Assembly (NCBI GenBank): GCA_016214845.1
Contig: JACRMS010000037.1
Location: 1-64,000, forward strand
Reading direction: 5' to 3'
DNA: 64,000 nt
Origin: Nitrospirota bacterium
Lineage (GTDB): Bacteria > Nitrospirota > Thermodesulfovibrionia > UBA6902
Shown: in pieces, positions 26,124-35,479 of the stretch
Layout of the letters: every line of letters begins with the position of its first letter
Numbering within the stretch: the first letter of the stretch is position 1
Notes under the pieces: model-generated
The model's database searches: none
The model's input: only the letters and a program-made list of their open reading frames with translations
What the model was told of the DNA's origin: nothing
Program-made: the position numbers and the translations under genes

Positions 26124-27497
26124 TTGAAGGTCGAGATGATAGACACCCACTGTCACCTTGAGATGGAGGAGTTCGACAGTGACAGGGACGAGGCCTTAAA
26201 ACGGGCTGAAGAAGCGGGAATAAAATACATAATAAACGCAGGCTCCAACTGGCAGGGCAATATCAAAGGCCTTGAACTGTCCCGCAAATATCCGCATATA
26301 TATTCCGCAGCAGGCATACATCCCCATGACGCAAAGACACTCGATGACATTTTATTTAATGAACTGATGCAGTGGGTAAAACAGCCGAAGGTCATAGCGG
26401 TGGGAGAGATCGGACTTGATTACCATTACCTGCATTCCCCCAAGGGCGTGCAGATCGAGGCCTTCAGGCGGCAGATAGGCCTGGCGCGGGAGGCAGACCT
26501 TCCCATCATAGTCCACAGCAGGGAGGCAAAAAACGACACCATCCGTGTGCTTCGTGAAGAGGCAAGCAATGTTACCGGGGTGCTCCACTGTTTTTCCGGC
26601 GACATTGAAATGGCCCACAAGGCAATGGAGCTTGGCTTCTATCTTTCAATCGCTGGGCCGGTCACATTTAAAAACGCGAAGACCCTGAGGGAAATAGTCG
26701 CATTCATCCCGGATGACTTCCTGCTAATAGAGACGGACGCCCCCTATCTGGCCCCTGCGCCTATGAGGGGCAAAAGGAATGAACCGTCTTTTTTAAGATA
26801 TACCGCGCAGGCAATAGCGGAGATCAGGGGGATAACCGCAGAGGACCTGTTCCGGATCACGACGCTTAACGCGATGAGGCTTTTTAAGATAGGGAAGATA
26901 GCGGGGCAGGGGGAAATAGCCTACCAGATAAGGGATTCGCTTTATCTTAATATTACAAATAAGTGCACGAACAAATGCGGCTTCTGCGTCAAGTCACGCA
27001 CGAGTTATGTTAAAGGACATAACCTGCGTCTTGAAAAAGAGCCTTCCGCGCTTCAGGTCATTAAGGCCATCAAAGACCCTAAAGCGTATAAAGAGATCGT
27101 CTTCTGCGGGATCGGCGAGCCCCTTTTGAGACTCGATATCGTGAAAAAAGTTTCCGCATGGGTAAAGCAGAACGGCGGGAAGGTCAGGATAAACACAAAC
27201 GGGCAGGGCAATCTCATTCACGGCAAGAATATACTCCCGGAGCTTCAGGGCATCGTTGACAGTATCTCCATCAGCCTTGACGCGGAGGATGAGAAAAAAT
27301 ATGACAAGATCTGCAGGCCCTCCATCAAAGGCGCGTTCAAGGGAGTTTTATCATTTGTAAAGGAAGCGGTGAAGATCATCCCGGAAGTCAAAGTCAGCGT
27401 GGTCAAGATACCGGGAATTGACGTTGACAAGTGCGCAAGGCTTGCTGAAGAACTCGGCGTGGAATTAAGGATCCGGGATTTTGACATGGTCGGTTAG
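26124..27497 (+). CDS. TatD-family metal-dependent hydrolase fused to a radical SAM domain
   Basis: 457 residues with two domains. Residues ~5-260 are a TatD nuclease-type TIM barrel: DTHCHLEMEEFDSD, AVGEIGLDYHY, IVHSRE, LHCFSG and ETDAPYLAP supply the metal ligands. Residues ~270-457 are a short radical SAM domain with C-x3-C-x2-C (CTNKCGFC) and the following CGIGEPLLR and SISLDAED motifs. The fusion is a known architecture (TatD-associated radical SAM protein), but its substrate is not known. ATG 26136 is an alternative start that would give MIDTHCHLEM, typical of TatD. It converges on the GGDEF gene with a 3-base gap. Confidence 0.92.
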   Translation: MKVEMIDTHCHLEMEEFDSDRDEALKRAEEAGIKYIINAGSNWQGNIKGLELSRKYPHIYSAAGIHPHDAKTLDDILFNELMQWVKQPKVIAVGEIGLDYHYLHSPKGVQIEAFRRQIGLAREADLPIIVHSREAKNDTIRVLREEASNVTGVLHCFSGDIEMAHKAMELGFYLSIAGPVTFKNAKTLREIVAFIPDDFLLIETDAPYLAPAPMRGKRNEPSFLRYTAQAIAEIRGITAEDLFRITTLNAMRLFKIGKIAGQGEIAYQIRDSLYLNITNKCTNKCGFCVKSRTSYVKGHNLRLEKEPSALQVIKAIKDPKAYKEIVFCGIGEPLLRLDIVKKVSAWVKQNGGKVRINTNGQGNLIHGKNILPELQGIVDSISISLDAEDEKKYDKICRPSIKGAFKGVLSFVKEAVKIIPEVKVSVVKIPGIDVDKCARLAEELGVELRIRDFDMVG

Positions 27498-27500
27498 TCA

Positions 27501-29246
27501 TTAAATAATTTCGGTCCTGTTTCTGCCTTTATGTTTTGCCTGATAAAGGGCCTTGTCCGCTTTATCGATCAGCTCCTTTTCCGTTTGCACCCCAGCAGTG
27601 TAAGAGGTGATCCCAAGACTTATGGTAGCTCCAAGCTTTTCCTCAACAGCAGACCGTATCCTCTCAGCTATTTCATGGGCCTGCGACGGCTCTGTTTCGG
27701 GAAGCAGGATGAGGAATTCTTCTCCGCCATACCTGACGGCAAGGTCGATCTCTCTTATGTCCCCCCGTATCAGGTCTCCGAGATCGGTAAGCAGTTTGTC
27801 CCCGGCAGTGTGCCCGTAGGTATCGTTATATTTCTTGAAATGATCCAGGTCCAGCATGATAATGGAAAAATGTTCGCCGACACGTCTTGCGTGGGCAAAG
27901 TTCCTCGACATCACTATCTCCATAAAGCGCCTGTTGGCAAGACCGGTAAGAGGGTCATGGAGCGATAATCTCTTTGTCTCTTCGTAGAGCCTTGCATTGT
28001 CAATCGCAATCCCCAACTGGTTTCCTATTGATGCGAGTAAATTTATCTTCTCATCTTCTATATCGAAGTCAGCCTTGAGATAAAGATACAATACCCCAAC
28101 GACTTTATCCTTGGCCTTGAGAGGCACGATGATATGCCCGTGAGGGGCCATACCGCGGTACTTGACTGTATGCCTGCTGTCATGTTCGGAATTCTTTGAA
28201 ATAATGATCTCTCCTGTCCTGACAGCAAGTCCGCAAAGGCAGTCGCCGACTTTTATATTTTTGTGGAGGTCCAGGAAGCCCTCAGGATGTCCGAGGTGCG
28301 AGACAAGTTTCATCTTGTCTCCTTCAACAATAAGAATCCCGCCCTTTCGCTCAACATCGAATATATCAAATTCCGTGACAGTGTGAAGGATGATGGAGAG
28401 TAGTTCGTCTATGTCAATGGTACTGCTGATTGTTGAAGAGATATTGTTAAGAACCATCATGTCGGACTGTTTTTTTCGCAGGTCCGCCTCAGCAAGTTGA
28501 CGCTTCTTCTCGCTCCGGGTCAATCGTGCGGAAGAAAGTACTATCCCAAACAAGCCTGTAATCCATATGCCGGCGTGAAACAGCGCCAGTCTGGACCCGG
28601 TCATGCGTTCGGTTTTGCGCAAAGACTTCATATGGACTGAAACGCTGATCCCGCCGCGGACATCCCCTGCCTTATATCCTTGTTTAGCATGGCAGGTAAG
28701 GCATTCTTTCGTGGTAATCAGGGGCCGCATCAGACGCATGACCTCTTCTCCCTCAATGAATTCTACAGAAGCGACCTCTTTTTCACCGCGCTCAAAGGCC
28801 CGCAGCGCCCCGGCCTCCCAGGAATCAGGGACATTTTTAGGGTTAATGGGCCTCAGGCTGGTGATGTGTCCATGCGCATCATGCTCCTTATCCGCAAGTT
28901 CAAAGACCTCGCGTGTCATATAAGCCGGGTTCATCAAGGTCAGCATCTTTCCTGACGGGGTCATGATATCGCGTTCAGGAATTTCCGATAAATAGGGGTT
29001 GGGCTGTGTCTCTTCAGTAACTGGCACGTAAACCCCGCCGTGCATGGCTGCCCAGCGGCGGTAGATAATGTCTTTTTTGTAGGACTCTCTGGCGTGAATG
29101 ACTGCCATTTCCAAAGTGTCCTGCCTTGCTTTCAGTAAATTCCAAATTAGGGAAGCAGACAGTCCCGCTGTCCAGATTATTACTATAATCCAAACATACT
29201 TTTTAAAACTGATACCGGTGGGTTTAATGTTTTCAGTCTCGCTCAT
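27501..29246 (-). CDS. Membrane heme-sensor diguanylate cyclase (DUF3365-GAF-GGDEF)
   Basis: 581 residues. After an N-terminal membrane helix (YVWIIVIIWTAGLSASLIW) comes a periplasmic DUF3365/Tll0287-like domain with one c-type heme site, CLTCH near residue 187, preceded by MTLMNPAYMTREV. A second helix near residue 230 leads to a GAF domain (~270-420). The C-terminal GGDEF domain (~430-580) has LSLHDPLTGLANRRF and the active-site variant GGEEF, so it should make c-di-GMP. Redox or gas sensing through the heme is inferred from the family. Confidence 0.92.
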   Translation of the reverse strand: MSETENIKPTGISFKKYVWIIVIIWTAGLSASLIWNLLKARQDTLEMAVIHARESYKKDIIYRRWAAMHGGVYVPVTEETQPNPYLSEIPERDIMTPSGKMLTLMNPAYMTREVFELADKEHDAHGHITSLRPINPKNVPDSWEAGALRAFERGEKEVASVEFIEGEEVMRLMRPLITTKECLTCHAKQGYKAGDVRGGISVSVHMKSLRKTERMTGSRLALFHAGIWITGLFGIVLSSARLTRSEKKRQLAEADLRKKQSDMMVLNNISSTISSTIDIDELLSIILHTVTEFDIFDVERKGGILIVEGDKMKLVSHLGHPEGFLDLHKNIKVGDCLCGLAVRTGEIIISKNSEHDSRHTVKYRGMAPHGHIIVPLKAKDKVVGVLYLYLKADFDIEDEKINLLASIGNQLGIAIDNARLYEETKRLSLHDPLTGLANRRFMEIVMSRNFAHARRVGEHFSIIMLDLDHFKKYNDTYGHTAGDKLLTDLGDLIRGDIREIDLAVRYGGEEFLILLPETEPSQAHEIAERIRSAVEEKLGATISLGITSYTAGVQTEKELIDKADKALYQAKHKGRNRTEII

Positions 29247-29371
29247 GATAGTTTGCCGGGAAAGTGAAATTGATCTGTCTGAATTAATAAATGCATCTTA
29301 AAGTATATATATCACTTTTCGGTTTCATTTGTAAGAAGCTCTATGTTTTCAGAAGATAATCGCGGAGACAA

Positions 29372-30139
29372 TTAATATTCAATCTTTTCAAGGAACAACC
29401 CGCACGCCCGCGCTGTCGGCCCGGCAAGGCCCCTGTCTTTTGATCCAAGTATCTCCTTCATTCTCGCTGGAGAAAGTTTGCCCAGGCCGATCTCGACAAG
29501 TGTCCCGGCAATGTTTCTTACCATATGGCGGAGAAAGGCGTTTGCCTGTATGCTTATTTTTATAACAGGCGCGTCGAATTTGAAACCGATAAATTCTACG
29601 AATGGCAGATCAGATATTTCTATATTGTGTATGGTCCTGACAGGATGTTTTGAACTGCATCCCGAGGCGCGGAAGCAGGCAAAGTCGTGTTCTCCGACAA
29701 GATAGTTCGCGGCCTCGCTCATCGCTTCACAATTCAGCCTGTACGGCATGTTCCATGAATATCTTTCCAGGAACACGGAATAAGCTCCTGTCCTTGAAAT
29801 GATATACGAATACGTTTTGTTTTTTGCGTCGTAGCGCGGATGAAAATCATGCCCGCATTCTCCGGCATTTATCACCCTGATGTCCCGGGGCAGATTGCCG
29901 TTTAAAGCCTTCAGGAAAACCTCAGGTTTCAGAAGAGATCCTGTCTTGAAAACCGCTACCTGCTCTAACGCGTGAACACCGGCGTCAGTTCTCGCCGCCC
30001 CGTTGACCCTTGACCGCTCCCCGGTGATAATGTATATCGCTTTTTCCAGGAGTCCCTGTATCGCGGTCCCGTTTTTTTGCACCTGCCAGCCGGAGTAATT
30101 TGTCCCGTCATATTGCACTGTAATTTTGATGTGTCTCAT
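29372..30139 (-). CDS. truA: tRNA pseudouridine(38-40) synthase TruA
   Basis: Start placed at the ATG that gives MRHIKITVQYDGTNYSGWQ, because TruA proteins begin this way; the frame is open 45 bases further upstream. The 255 residues contain the catalytic Asp in RTDAGVHA (Asp52) and C-terminal motifs AFLRHMVRNIAGTLVEIG. TruA modifies positions 38-40 of tRNA anticodon arms. Confidence 0.95.
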   Translation of the reverse strand: MRHIKITVQYDGTNYSGWQVQKNGTAIQGLLEKAIYIITGERSRVNGAARTDAGVHALEQVAVFKTGSLLKPEVFLKALNGNLPRDIRVINAGECGHDFHPRYDAKNKTYSYIISRTGAYSVFLERYSWNMPYRLNCEAMSEAANYLVGEHDFACFRASGCSSKHPVRTIHNIEISDLPFVEFIGFKFDAPVIKISIQANAFLRHMVRNIAGTLVEIGLGKLSPARMKEILGSKDRGLAGPTARACGLFLEKIEY

Positions 30140-30204
30140 GGCTGTTATATTAACAAAAAGATATTTGATTGACCATGAAAGCATTCTTTAAATCAGTGTG
30201 ATAA

Positions 30205-30232
30205 AAAAGGGCTGGAGAAATCCAGCCCTTTT
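30205..30232. terminator. Bidirectional hairpin terminator
   Basis: AAAAGGGCTGGA (30205-30216) and TCCAGCCCTTTT (30221-30232) form a perfect 12-bp stem around a GAAA loop, with A-run and T-run on the two arms. It lies downstream of the calcium-loop gene on the minus strand and can terminate in either direction. Confidence 0.85.
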
Positions 30233-30257
30233 GGGGTTCGTTGTAATTAAAGATACT

Positions 30258-31310
30258 TTACGCTACGACGTTTACCTGCTGGACTGTGCCCGGTGTTCCG
30301 TCTTCATTCAGAAACAGGCCCGTTGTCGCGATTTGCCCGTTGAGATTATTTCCGCTGTCTTTTAAGTCGAATGTTGAATTTGCGCTTGCAAGATAGATCG
30401 CGCCCACATTGATTTCTATCAGTGTGTTCAGGTTGTCATTTCCCTCAGCATCTTTGGTCCATAACCTGAGTTGTTCAAAGATTGAATCATTCTCGTCGAT
30501 CCAGTTGTTTTTGTCCTCATCATATTCAGCAAGTTCACCGAAACCATTTCCGGTTTGCGGGCCGAAGAGTTCTTTCCCGTCATTGACCCTGCCGTCATTG
30601 TTTTTATCAAGGACGAGCAGGCCGCTGCCGGGTTTCACGAATGAGATATTGTCGTCATCTCCGTCAGCATCGATGTCAAAGTCAAACTTCGTGCTGCTCA
30701 GGTCTGCTGCCGCTCCTGAAAAATTGATCACGATCGGATCGGTCAAGGCCGCGTCCCCTGCCCTTATGTTAATTGTCTGCTGCGAAGAGTATTCCCATTG
30801 CATTTTCAGTTCAAGGGAGAATTTAATTTCCAAGCCGTCCGCTGTTTTTATAACGCCTTCGGCGCTGAAGGACATCTCCTGGTATTCGTAATAAGATTCG
30901 GAGCTGTTATAGACAGCGCCCCATCCCTGGCCCTGCGCTTGCTGGACTTCCTGTCCGGCCTCTTGCGTCTCTTCTGATGTCTCCGCGTCCTGTCCGTCAG
31001 AGACCTTTGCGAGGTCTGTTATATTTATTTTTCTGCCTGTAAGCGCCTCGACGATCAGTTTTGCAACAAGGAGGTTGCTGTCTGTGTCAGTCGTTGAAAG
31101 GTCTTCATCAGCTTGTGAAATATCATGACTTTTCTTAAGATGGTTTTTGGCATCCTCAGTCAGTGTGATATTGTCTTTTACATGGTGAGAGTTTTGAGGA
31201 GTCCGGGGACCTTGCTCGCCGGTCCACATGCGCAGGTCTTCGCTCTTTTCATGCCGCTTAACCTGCGAATGCGCGGATGACATTAATATGTTTGAATTGT
31301 CAATTCTCAT
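30258..31310 (-). CDS. Acidic protein with EF-hand-like calcium loops, function unknown
   Basis: 350 residues, no clear signal peptide. The N-terminal third is Gln/Glu-rich and low in complexity (EETQEAGQEVQQAQGQGWG). The C-terminal half is rich in DxDxD-type loops: FDFDIDADGDDDNIS, LDKNNDGRVNDGKELFGP and YDEDKNNWIDENDSIFEQL, which look like dockerin/EF-hand calcium sites. Proteins with this KNNDGRVNDGKELFG region occur widely in Gram-negative genomes without known function; attachment or secretion roles have been suggested for calcium-loop proteins. It is divergent from pckG. Confidence 0.7.
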   Translation of the reverse strand: MRIDNSNILMSSAHSQVKRHEKSEDLRMWTGEQGPRTPQNSHHVKDNITLTEDAKNHLKKSHDISQADEDLSTTDTDSNLLVAKLIVEALTGRKINITDLAKVSDGQDAETSEETQEAGQEVQQAQGQGWGAVYNSSESYYEYQEMSFSAEGVIKTADGLEIKFSLELKMQWEYSSQQTINIRAGDAALTDPIVINFSGAAADLSSTKFDFDIDADGDDDNISFVKPGSGLLVLDKNNDGRVNDGKELFGPQTGNGFGELAEYDEDKNNWIDENDSIFEQLRLWTKDAEGNDNLNTLIEINVGAIYLASANSTFDLKDSGNNLNGQIATTGLFLNEDGTPGTVQQVNVVA

Positions 31311-31553
31311 TTCTTGCCCTCCCTGGGTTTATTTCATCTACGTCCTTGATTATCTATACGGAAAATTAAGGAAAATCTTTAACCGGACAGGGGTGGTCCA
31401 TGGAGCGTCTGCTGACGTCCGCTGTATAGATTTTTTTATAAGGCAACTTATATAATTTAAGTGCGTAAAAACAGTCAGAACTCATTCAAGGCTTTTTCCC
31501 GAATAAATAATATTTTTTAGAAAAGGGCGATAGAGGGTCCAAGGAGAAAAATT

Positions 31554-33341
31554 ATGAATGTTACCGTGAAGAACCAAAAGCTCAACAGATGGATTAGTGA
31601 AGTGGCAGCGCTCTGTCAACCCGACGATATTTATATATGCAACGGGTCCAGGGAAGAATATAATCAAATGATCGAAACGCTGCTTAAAAGCGGCATAGCC
31701 ATTCCGCTCAAGAAACGCCCCAACAGTTTTCTCTTCCGCTCTGACCCCAGCGATGTGGCCCGAGTTGAAGACCGTACATATATCAGCACTTCGTCAAAGG
31801 AAGAGGCAGGCCCGACAAACAACTGGGTCGGTCCCGGGGAACTGAAGAAGATCATGCTGGACCTTTATAAAGGATGCATGAAGGGACGCACCATGTATGT
31901 GATACCTTTTTCAATGGGGCCTATCGGCTCTCCCATCTCAAAGATCGGCATTGAAATATCAGACAGTCCATATGTGGTCGTCAATATGCACATTATGACC
32001 CGTGTAAGCTCAAAGGTTCTGGAATTGTTGGGCACTGACGGTGAATTCATCCCATGCCTGCATTCTGTAGGCGCTCCGCTTGAAAAAGGGCAGAAAGACA
32101 CCAGGTGGCCCTGCGCGCCCATTGATAAAAAATACATCAGTCACTTCCCTGAAGAGAACCTTGTCTGGTCTTACGGCTCAGGCTATGGCGGTAACGCGCT
32201 TCTCGGGAAGAAATGTCTGGCCCTGCGCATTGCCTCAGCCATGGCCAAACGTGAAGGCTGGATGGCTGAGCATATGCTGGTCCTCCGGCTGACAAATCCC
32301 GCGGGAAAACAATACCACATTGCGGCCGCGTTCCCGTCTGCATGCGGTAAAACAAACCTGGCGATGATGCAGCCGTCCATACCCGGCTGGAAATGCGAGT
32401 GCATCGGAGACGACATCGCGTGGATGAAGGTCGGCCCGGACGGGCGTCTTTATGCCATCAATCCTGAAAACGGTTTTTTCGGAGTAGCTCCCGGCACATC
32501 ATACAGCACAAACCCTATGGCAATGGATACATTGAAGGAGAATGTTATTTTCACGAACTGCGCCCTGACCGACGACGGAGATGTCTGGTGGGAAGGCATG
32601 GACGGAGATGAGCCGTCACACGCTATCGACTGGAAAGGACGTGACTGGACTCCTGAGAGCACCGAAGAAGCGGCCCATGCGAACGCGCGTTTTACCGCTC
32701 CGGCATCACAGTGCCCTGCAATATGCAAAGACTGGGAAAAGCCGGAGGGCGTACCTATCGACATTTTTATATTCGGCGGACGCCGCACTGATGTTGTGCC
32801 GCTGGTGCATGAGGCGTACAACTGGGACCACGGAGTTTTTCTTGGCGCTACCGCCGCATCCGAGACAACCGCGGCGAATATCGGCGCAGTGGGCAACCTC
32901 AGGCTCGACCCTTTTGCAATGAAGCCGTTTTGCGGCTACAACATGGGCGACTATTTCCATCACTGGCTTGATATGGGAGACAGGCTTGGCAGTAAAGCCC
33001 CGAGGGTCTTTTATGTCAACTGGTTCAGGAAGAGCGCGGACGGCAAATTTTTATGGCCCGGTTTCAGCGACAACAGCCGCGTGCTGAAGTGGATGTGCGA
33101 GCGCGTTGACGGCAAGGTCGGGGCCCAAAATACTCCCATAGGTTTATTGCCCAATGAAGGAGACCTTGACCTCAGCGGACTTGATATCTCCCCGGCGGAC
33201 ATGAGAGAGCTGATGAGCATAGACATAAATGCATGGAAGTCGGAGATACCCGACATCGAAAACCATTTCTCAATCTTCGGTAACCGCCTGCCCGAAAGAC
33301 TCAGGAAGCAGCTCCGTGAGTTCATACAGCGCCTTGGATAG
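31554..33341 (+). CDS. pckG: Phosphoenolpyruvate carboxykinase (GTP)
   Basis: 595 residues, the GTP-dependent type. The PEPCK P-loop [13 protein letters not shown] is near residues 261-273; [20 protein letters not shown] and [12 protein letters not shown] also match. It converts oxaloacetate and GTP to PEP and CO2, in gluconeogenesis, or runs in the carboxylating direction in some anaerobes. The long spacer upstream (31311-31553) contains TATAAT at ~31448, a possible -10 box. No neighbour shares its pathway except citrate synthase 8.5 kb away. Confidence 0.97.
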   Translation: MNVTVKNQKLNRWISEVAALCQPDDIYICNGSREEYNQMIETLLKSGIAIPLKKRPNSFLFRSDPSDVARVEDRTYISTSSKEEAGPTNNWVGPGELKKIMLDLYKGCMKGRTMYVIPFSMGPIGSPISKIGIEISDSPYVVVNMHIMTRVSSKVLELLGTDGEFIPCLHSVGAPLEKGQKDTRWPCAPIDKKYISHFPEENLVWSYGSGYGGNALLGKKCLALRIASAMAKREGWMAEHMLVLRLTNPAGKQYHIAAAFPSACGKTNLAMMQPSIPGWKCECIGDDIAWMKVGPDGRLYAINPENGFFGVAPGTSYSTNPMAMDTLKENVIFTNCALTDDGDVWWEGMDGDEPSHAIDWKGRDWTPESTEEAAHANARFTAPASQCPAICKDWEKPEGVPIDIFIFGGRRTDVVPLVHEAYNWDHGVFLGATAASETTAANIGAVGNLRLDPFAMKPFCGYNMGDYFHHWLDMGDRLGSKAPRVFYVNWFRKSADGKFLWPGFSDNSRVLKWMCERVDGKVGAQNTPIGLLPNEGDLDLSGLDISPADMRELMSIDINAWKSEIPDIENHFSIFGNRLPERLRKQLREFIQRLG

Positions 33342-33347
33342 TTTTTT

Positions 33348-33445
33348 GCCACGAATATGCACAAATAGACACGAATTAACAAAAGAAATGAGAGATTCAG
33401 ATTAAGCCGGAATGACATCAATTAAATTTTCGAGATATTCGTGGC
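33348..33445. repeat. MITE-like element with perfect 11-bp terminal inverted repeats
   Basis: GCCACGAATAT at 33348-33358 is the exact reverse complement of ATATTCGTGGC at 33435-33445. The 98-bp interval fills the whole gap between pckG and the next gene and has no coding content. It may supply termination or regulatory signals; no transposase is nearby. Confidence 0.7.
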
Positions 33446-33457
33446 TGATCGACCAAT

Positions 33458-35182
33458 ATGAATTTTAATATGCAAAAAAAGACGCTGGTCAATGTGCTGG
33501 GCGTGGTGTATGCCCACGTTAAGACCAGTGACGGCGGGGACCTCTATATAACAAGGTTCGCTGAGAAATATCTGAAGCACTTCGACACTCCGAACTGGTA
33601 TGAAGCAGACTGGTTCAACGCACACAAAGTTAGGCTGAAAGGCACAGGCTCTGTGCACAGACTGCCGACAAAGGAAGTGGACGGCGTGAGCCTTGACCTG
33701 GTTGTCAAGAACTGCCGCGTGGGAGAGGACGTCCCTCTGGACACTCATACGTTACAGGAATTTTGCGACGCAGAGTTCAACAGCCCGTGGGAGGAGTTTT
33801 CCCTGGTCATGGAGATGAGGGAAGGGCAATACGGCCCGAGAGAACTGAGAATAAACACTCAGCGCCCAATGGTCATATACGTCCCGCCGGACAAAATGCA
33901 GATGTGGCAAAGCGGCAGGTCCAAGGCGAAGATCAACCGCATACGCGCAAAACATCCCGGCATAGACATCGATATCCTTAAACAGTACAAGATGATCTAT
34001 GAATGGATAGAAGGGCACAATCTCCCGGAAGTCTTTGTACACATAAATGTAGACGATTACGAGCGCGTGCATCATCTCAAAACGCTCAACAGGCTGGTCA
34101 TGTCAGACCTTGATAAAAAGGGATATTTAGTCGCCGACATGAAACCTGAGCATATTATCATCAGCGAGCAGGACACAAAACGAATTATTGAAATAGGACA
34201 GCCGCAGACCATAGATTCCGCGAAAGAACAAATATACTACCTCTACAATCTTATCAATATAGGAAAATATTCCCTGGTTGACTATGAACTCCTCCTGCGC
34301 ACTCCTCATCATGAGGATGAGGTCAAGGATTCCAGAAGGCATTCCTACCTCGATGATCAGCGCGACCGCTTCATCCCGACTCCCATGCCTGATCATTTGA
34401 CCACTATGGAGATCTTCGGCGAGCCTTATATCTACGGACACGCGGAAAGCACAGGCGGGCATCTTTGGGTTGTCGGAAATAACGCCCGCCTGTTCGACTA
34501 TTTCCTCCCCGAACGCTGGAGAAAAACCCCTTCCATCAGATTGTCCGAGAACAAGGACATATTTTATACAATCACGAAGGACAATATTCATCTTGTCTGG
34601 GAAACTTCAAGGGTCGGCGAGATGCCGGATGAAGAGGGAGAGAGATATAATCCGAAGATACTCAAGTTCGGCATAAACAGCCCCTTTGAGGAATTTTCCA
34701 TCGCCCTCAAGTTGAACCAGCTCGGAATACCCTGTGTCTACGTAAGGGCGATATACATGACAGGCACTTCAAAGATCGAGGTGTCAGCGGACATCAGGAA
34801 ATACGAATCACACAAAAATATTTTAGACCCGGAAGGCAATCCCATCCTGCAGGAAAACCACAACTACATCACCATCCGGGGTTACTATAACGGCCCCGAT
34901 CAATGGGTTGCCGAACAGAAGGGCGCGCTGTATGTTCCCGTAGATCTTTCCAAGGCAATCAAAAGAGGGCTCATCGATGAGACCCAATGCCGGATGCTGC
35001 TGAAAAAGGTAAAAGAGAATCTCATGGACGTGAACTATGACGGTTCACTGTTAAAACTCAATGACCTTCTCCTGGCCGTCAACAGCAAAGGCGAGATCGT
35101 GAAAGACAGCTCCGGCAACACGCTGGTCATAATCTGTAATTTTGAGCTGATATGGAAGATTACGGAAACAAGTCCCCTGTAA
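33458..35182 (+). CDS. Unrecognised 574-residue protein with degenerate kinase-like motif and internal duplication
   Basis: I do not recognise this family. It has no signal peptide or membrane helix. Near residues 218-237, KKGYLVADMKPEHIIIS resembles the catalytic loop of protein-kinase-like enzymes (D-x-K-P-x-x-I), with Glu-His in place of the usual x-Asn; a YEWIEG hinge-like segment precedes it by ~45 residues. No clear DFG-like site follows, so it may be a pseudokinase. The motif NSPWEEFS (~108) recurs as NSPFEEFS (~407), each followed by a strand-rich stretch, which points to an internal duplication flanking the kinase-like part. There is no good ribosome-binding site at ATG 33458 or at the second ATG (33470). 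Confidence 0.7.
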   Translation: MNFNMQKKTLVNVLGVVYAHVKTSDGGDLYITRFAEKYLKHFDTPNWYEADWFNAHKVRLKGTGSVHRLPTKEVDGVSLDLVVKNCRVGEDVPLDTHTLQEFCDAEFNSPWEEFSLVMEMREGQYGPRELRINTQRPMVIYVPPDKMQMWQSGRSKAKINRIRAKHPGIDIDILKQYKMIYEWIEGHNLPEVFVHINVDDYERVHHLKTLNRLVMSDLDKKGYLVADMKPEHIIISEQDTKRIIEIGQPQTIDSAKEQIYYLYNLINIGKYSLVDYELLLRTPHHEDEVKDSRRHSYLDDQRDRFIPTPMPDHLTTMEIFGEPYIYGHAESTGGHLWVVGNNARLFDYFLPERWRKTPSIRLSENKDIFYTITKDNIHLVWETSRVGEMPDEEGERYNPKILKFGINSPFEEFSIALKLNQLGIPCVYVRAIYMTGTSKIEVSADIRKYESHKNILDPEGNPILQENHNYITIRGYYNGPDQWVAEQKGALYVPVDLSKAIKRGLIDETQCRMLLKKVKENLMDVNYDGSLLKLNDLLLAVNSKGEIVKDSSGNTLVIICNFELIWKITETSPL

Positions 35183-35213
35183 AACCCACTCCGTCCCAAC
35201 CTTAAACAGAGTC

Positions 35214-35346
35214 TGTCCATAAACTCGAACCTTGAATCGTCATTCCCGCAGTCTGTTGAGCGGGAATCCAGTCTTTCTAATATGTTCTGGATGCTCGATT
35301 AAGGATTTCGGGCATGACGAATTTGAAAACAGGTAATTTATGGACA
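35214..35346. repeat. MITE-like nested inverted repeat
   Basis: Outer arms TGTCCATAAA (35214-35223) and TTTATGGACA (35337-35346) are perfect inverted copies. Inside, TCGTCATTCCCG (35237) and CGGGCATGACGA (ending 35320) form a second pair, and ATTCCCGC/GCGGGAAT (35242-35249, 35260-35267) a hairpin. The last motif recurs at 55344-55363. It has no coding content. Confidence 0.7.
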
Positions 35347-35385
35347 AACACTAAATAGCTTTCCCGTACGATTAAGATAATCAGT

Positions 35386-35408
35386 GCTGGATAAAACCAG
35401 CCCCTTTT
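35386..35408 (+). terminator. Possible terminator hairpin
   Basis: GCTGG (35386-35390) pairs with CCAGC (35397-35401) around ATAAAA, followed by CCCTTTTATTT. It could close the transcript of the preceding 574-residue protein gene, whose stop is about 200 bases upstream across the nested repeat. Confidence 0.4.
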
Positions 35409-35479
35409 ATTTGTGCAGAGTTGAACTGCGCTGCAATCGGTGCTATATTTTTTACAAATGATCAGTCAGGAGGTAAGAA

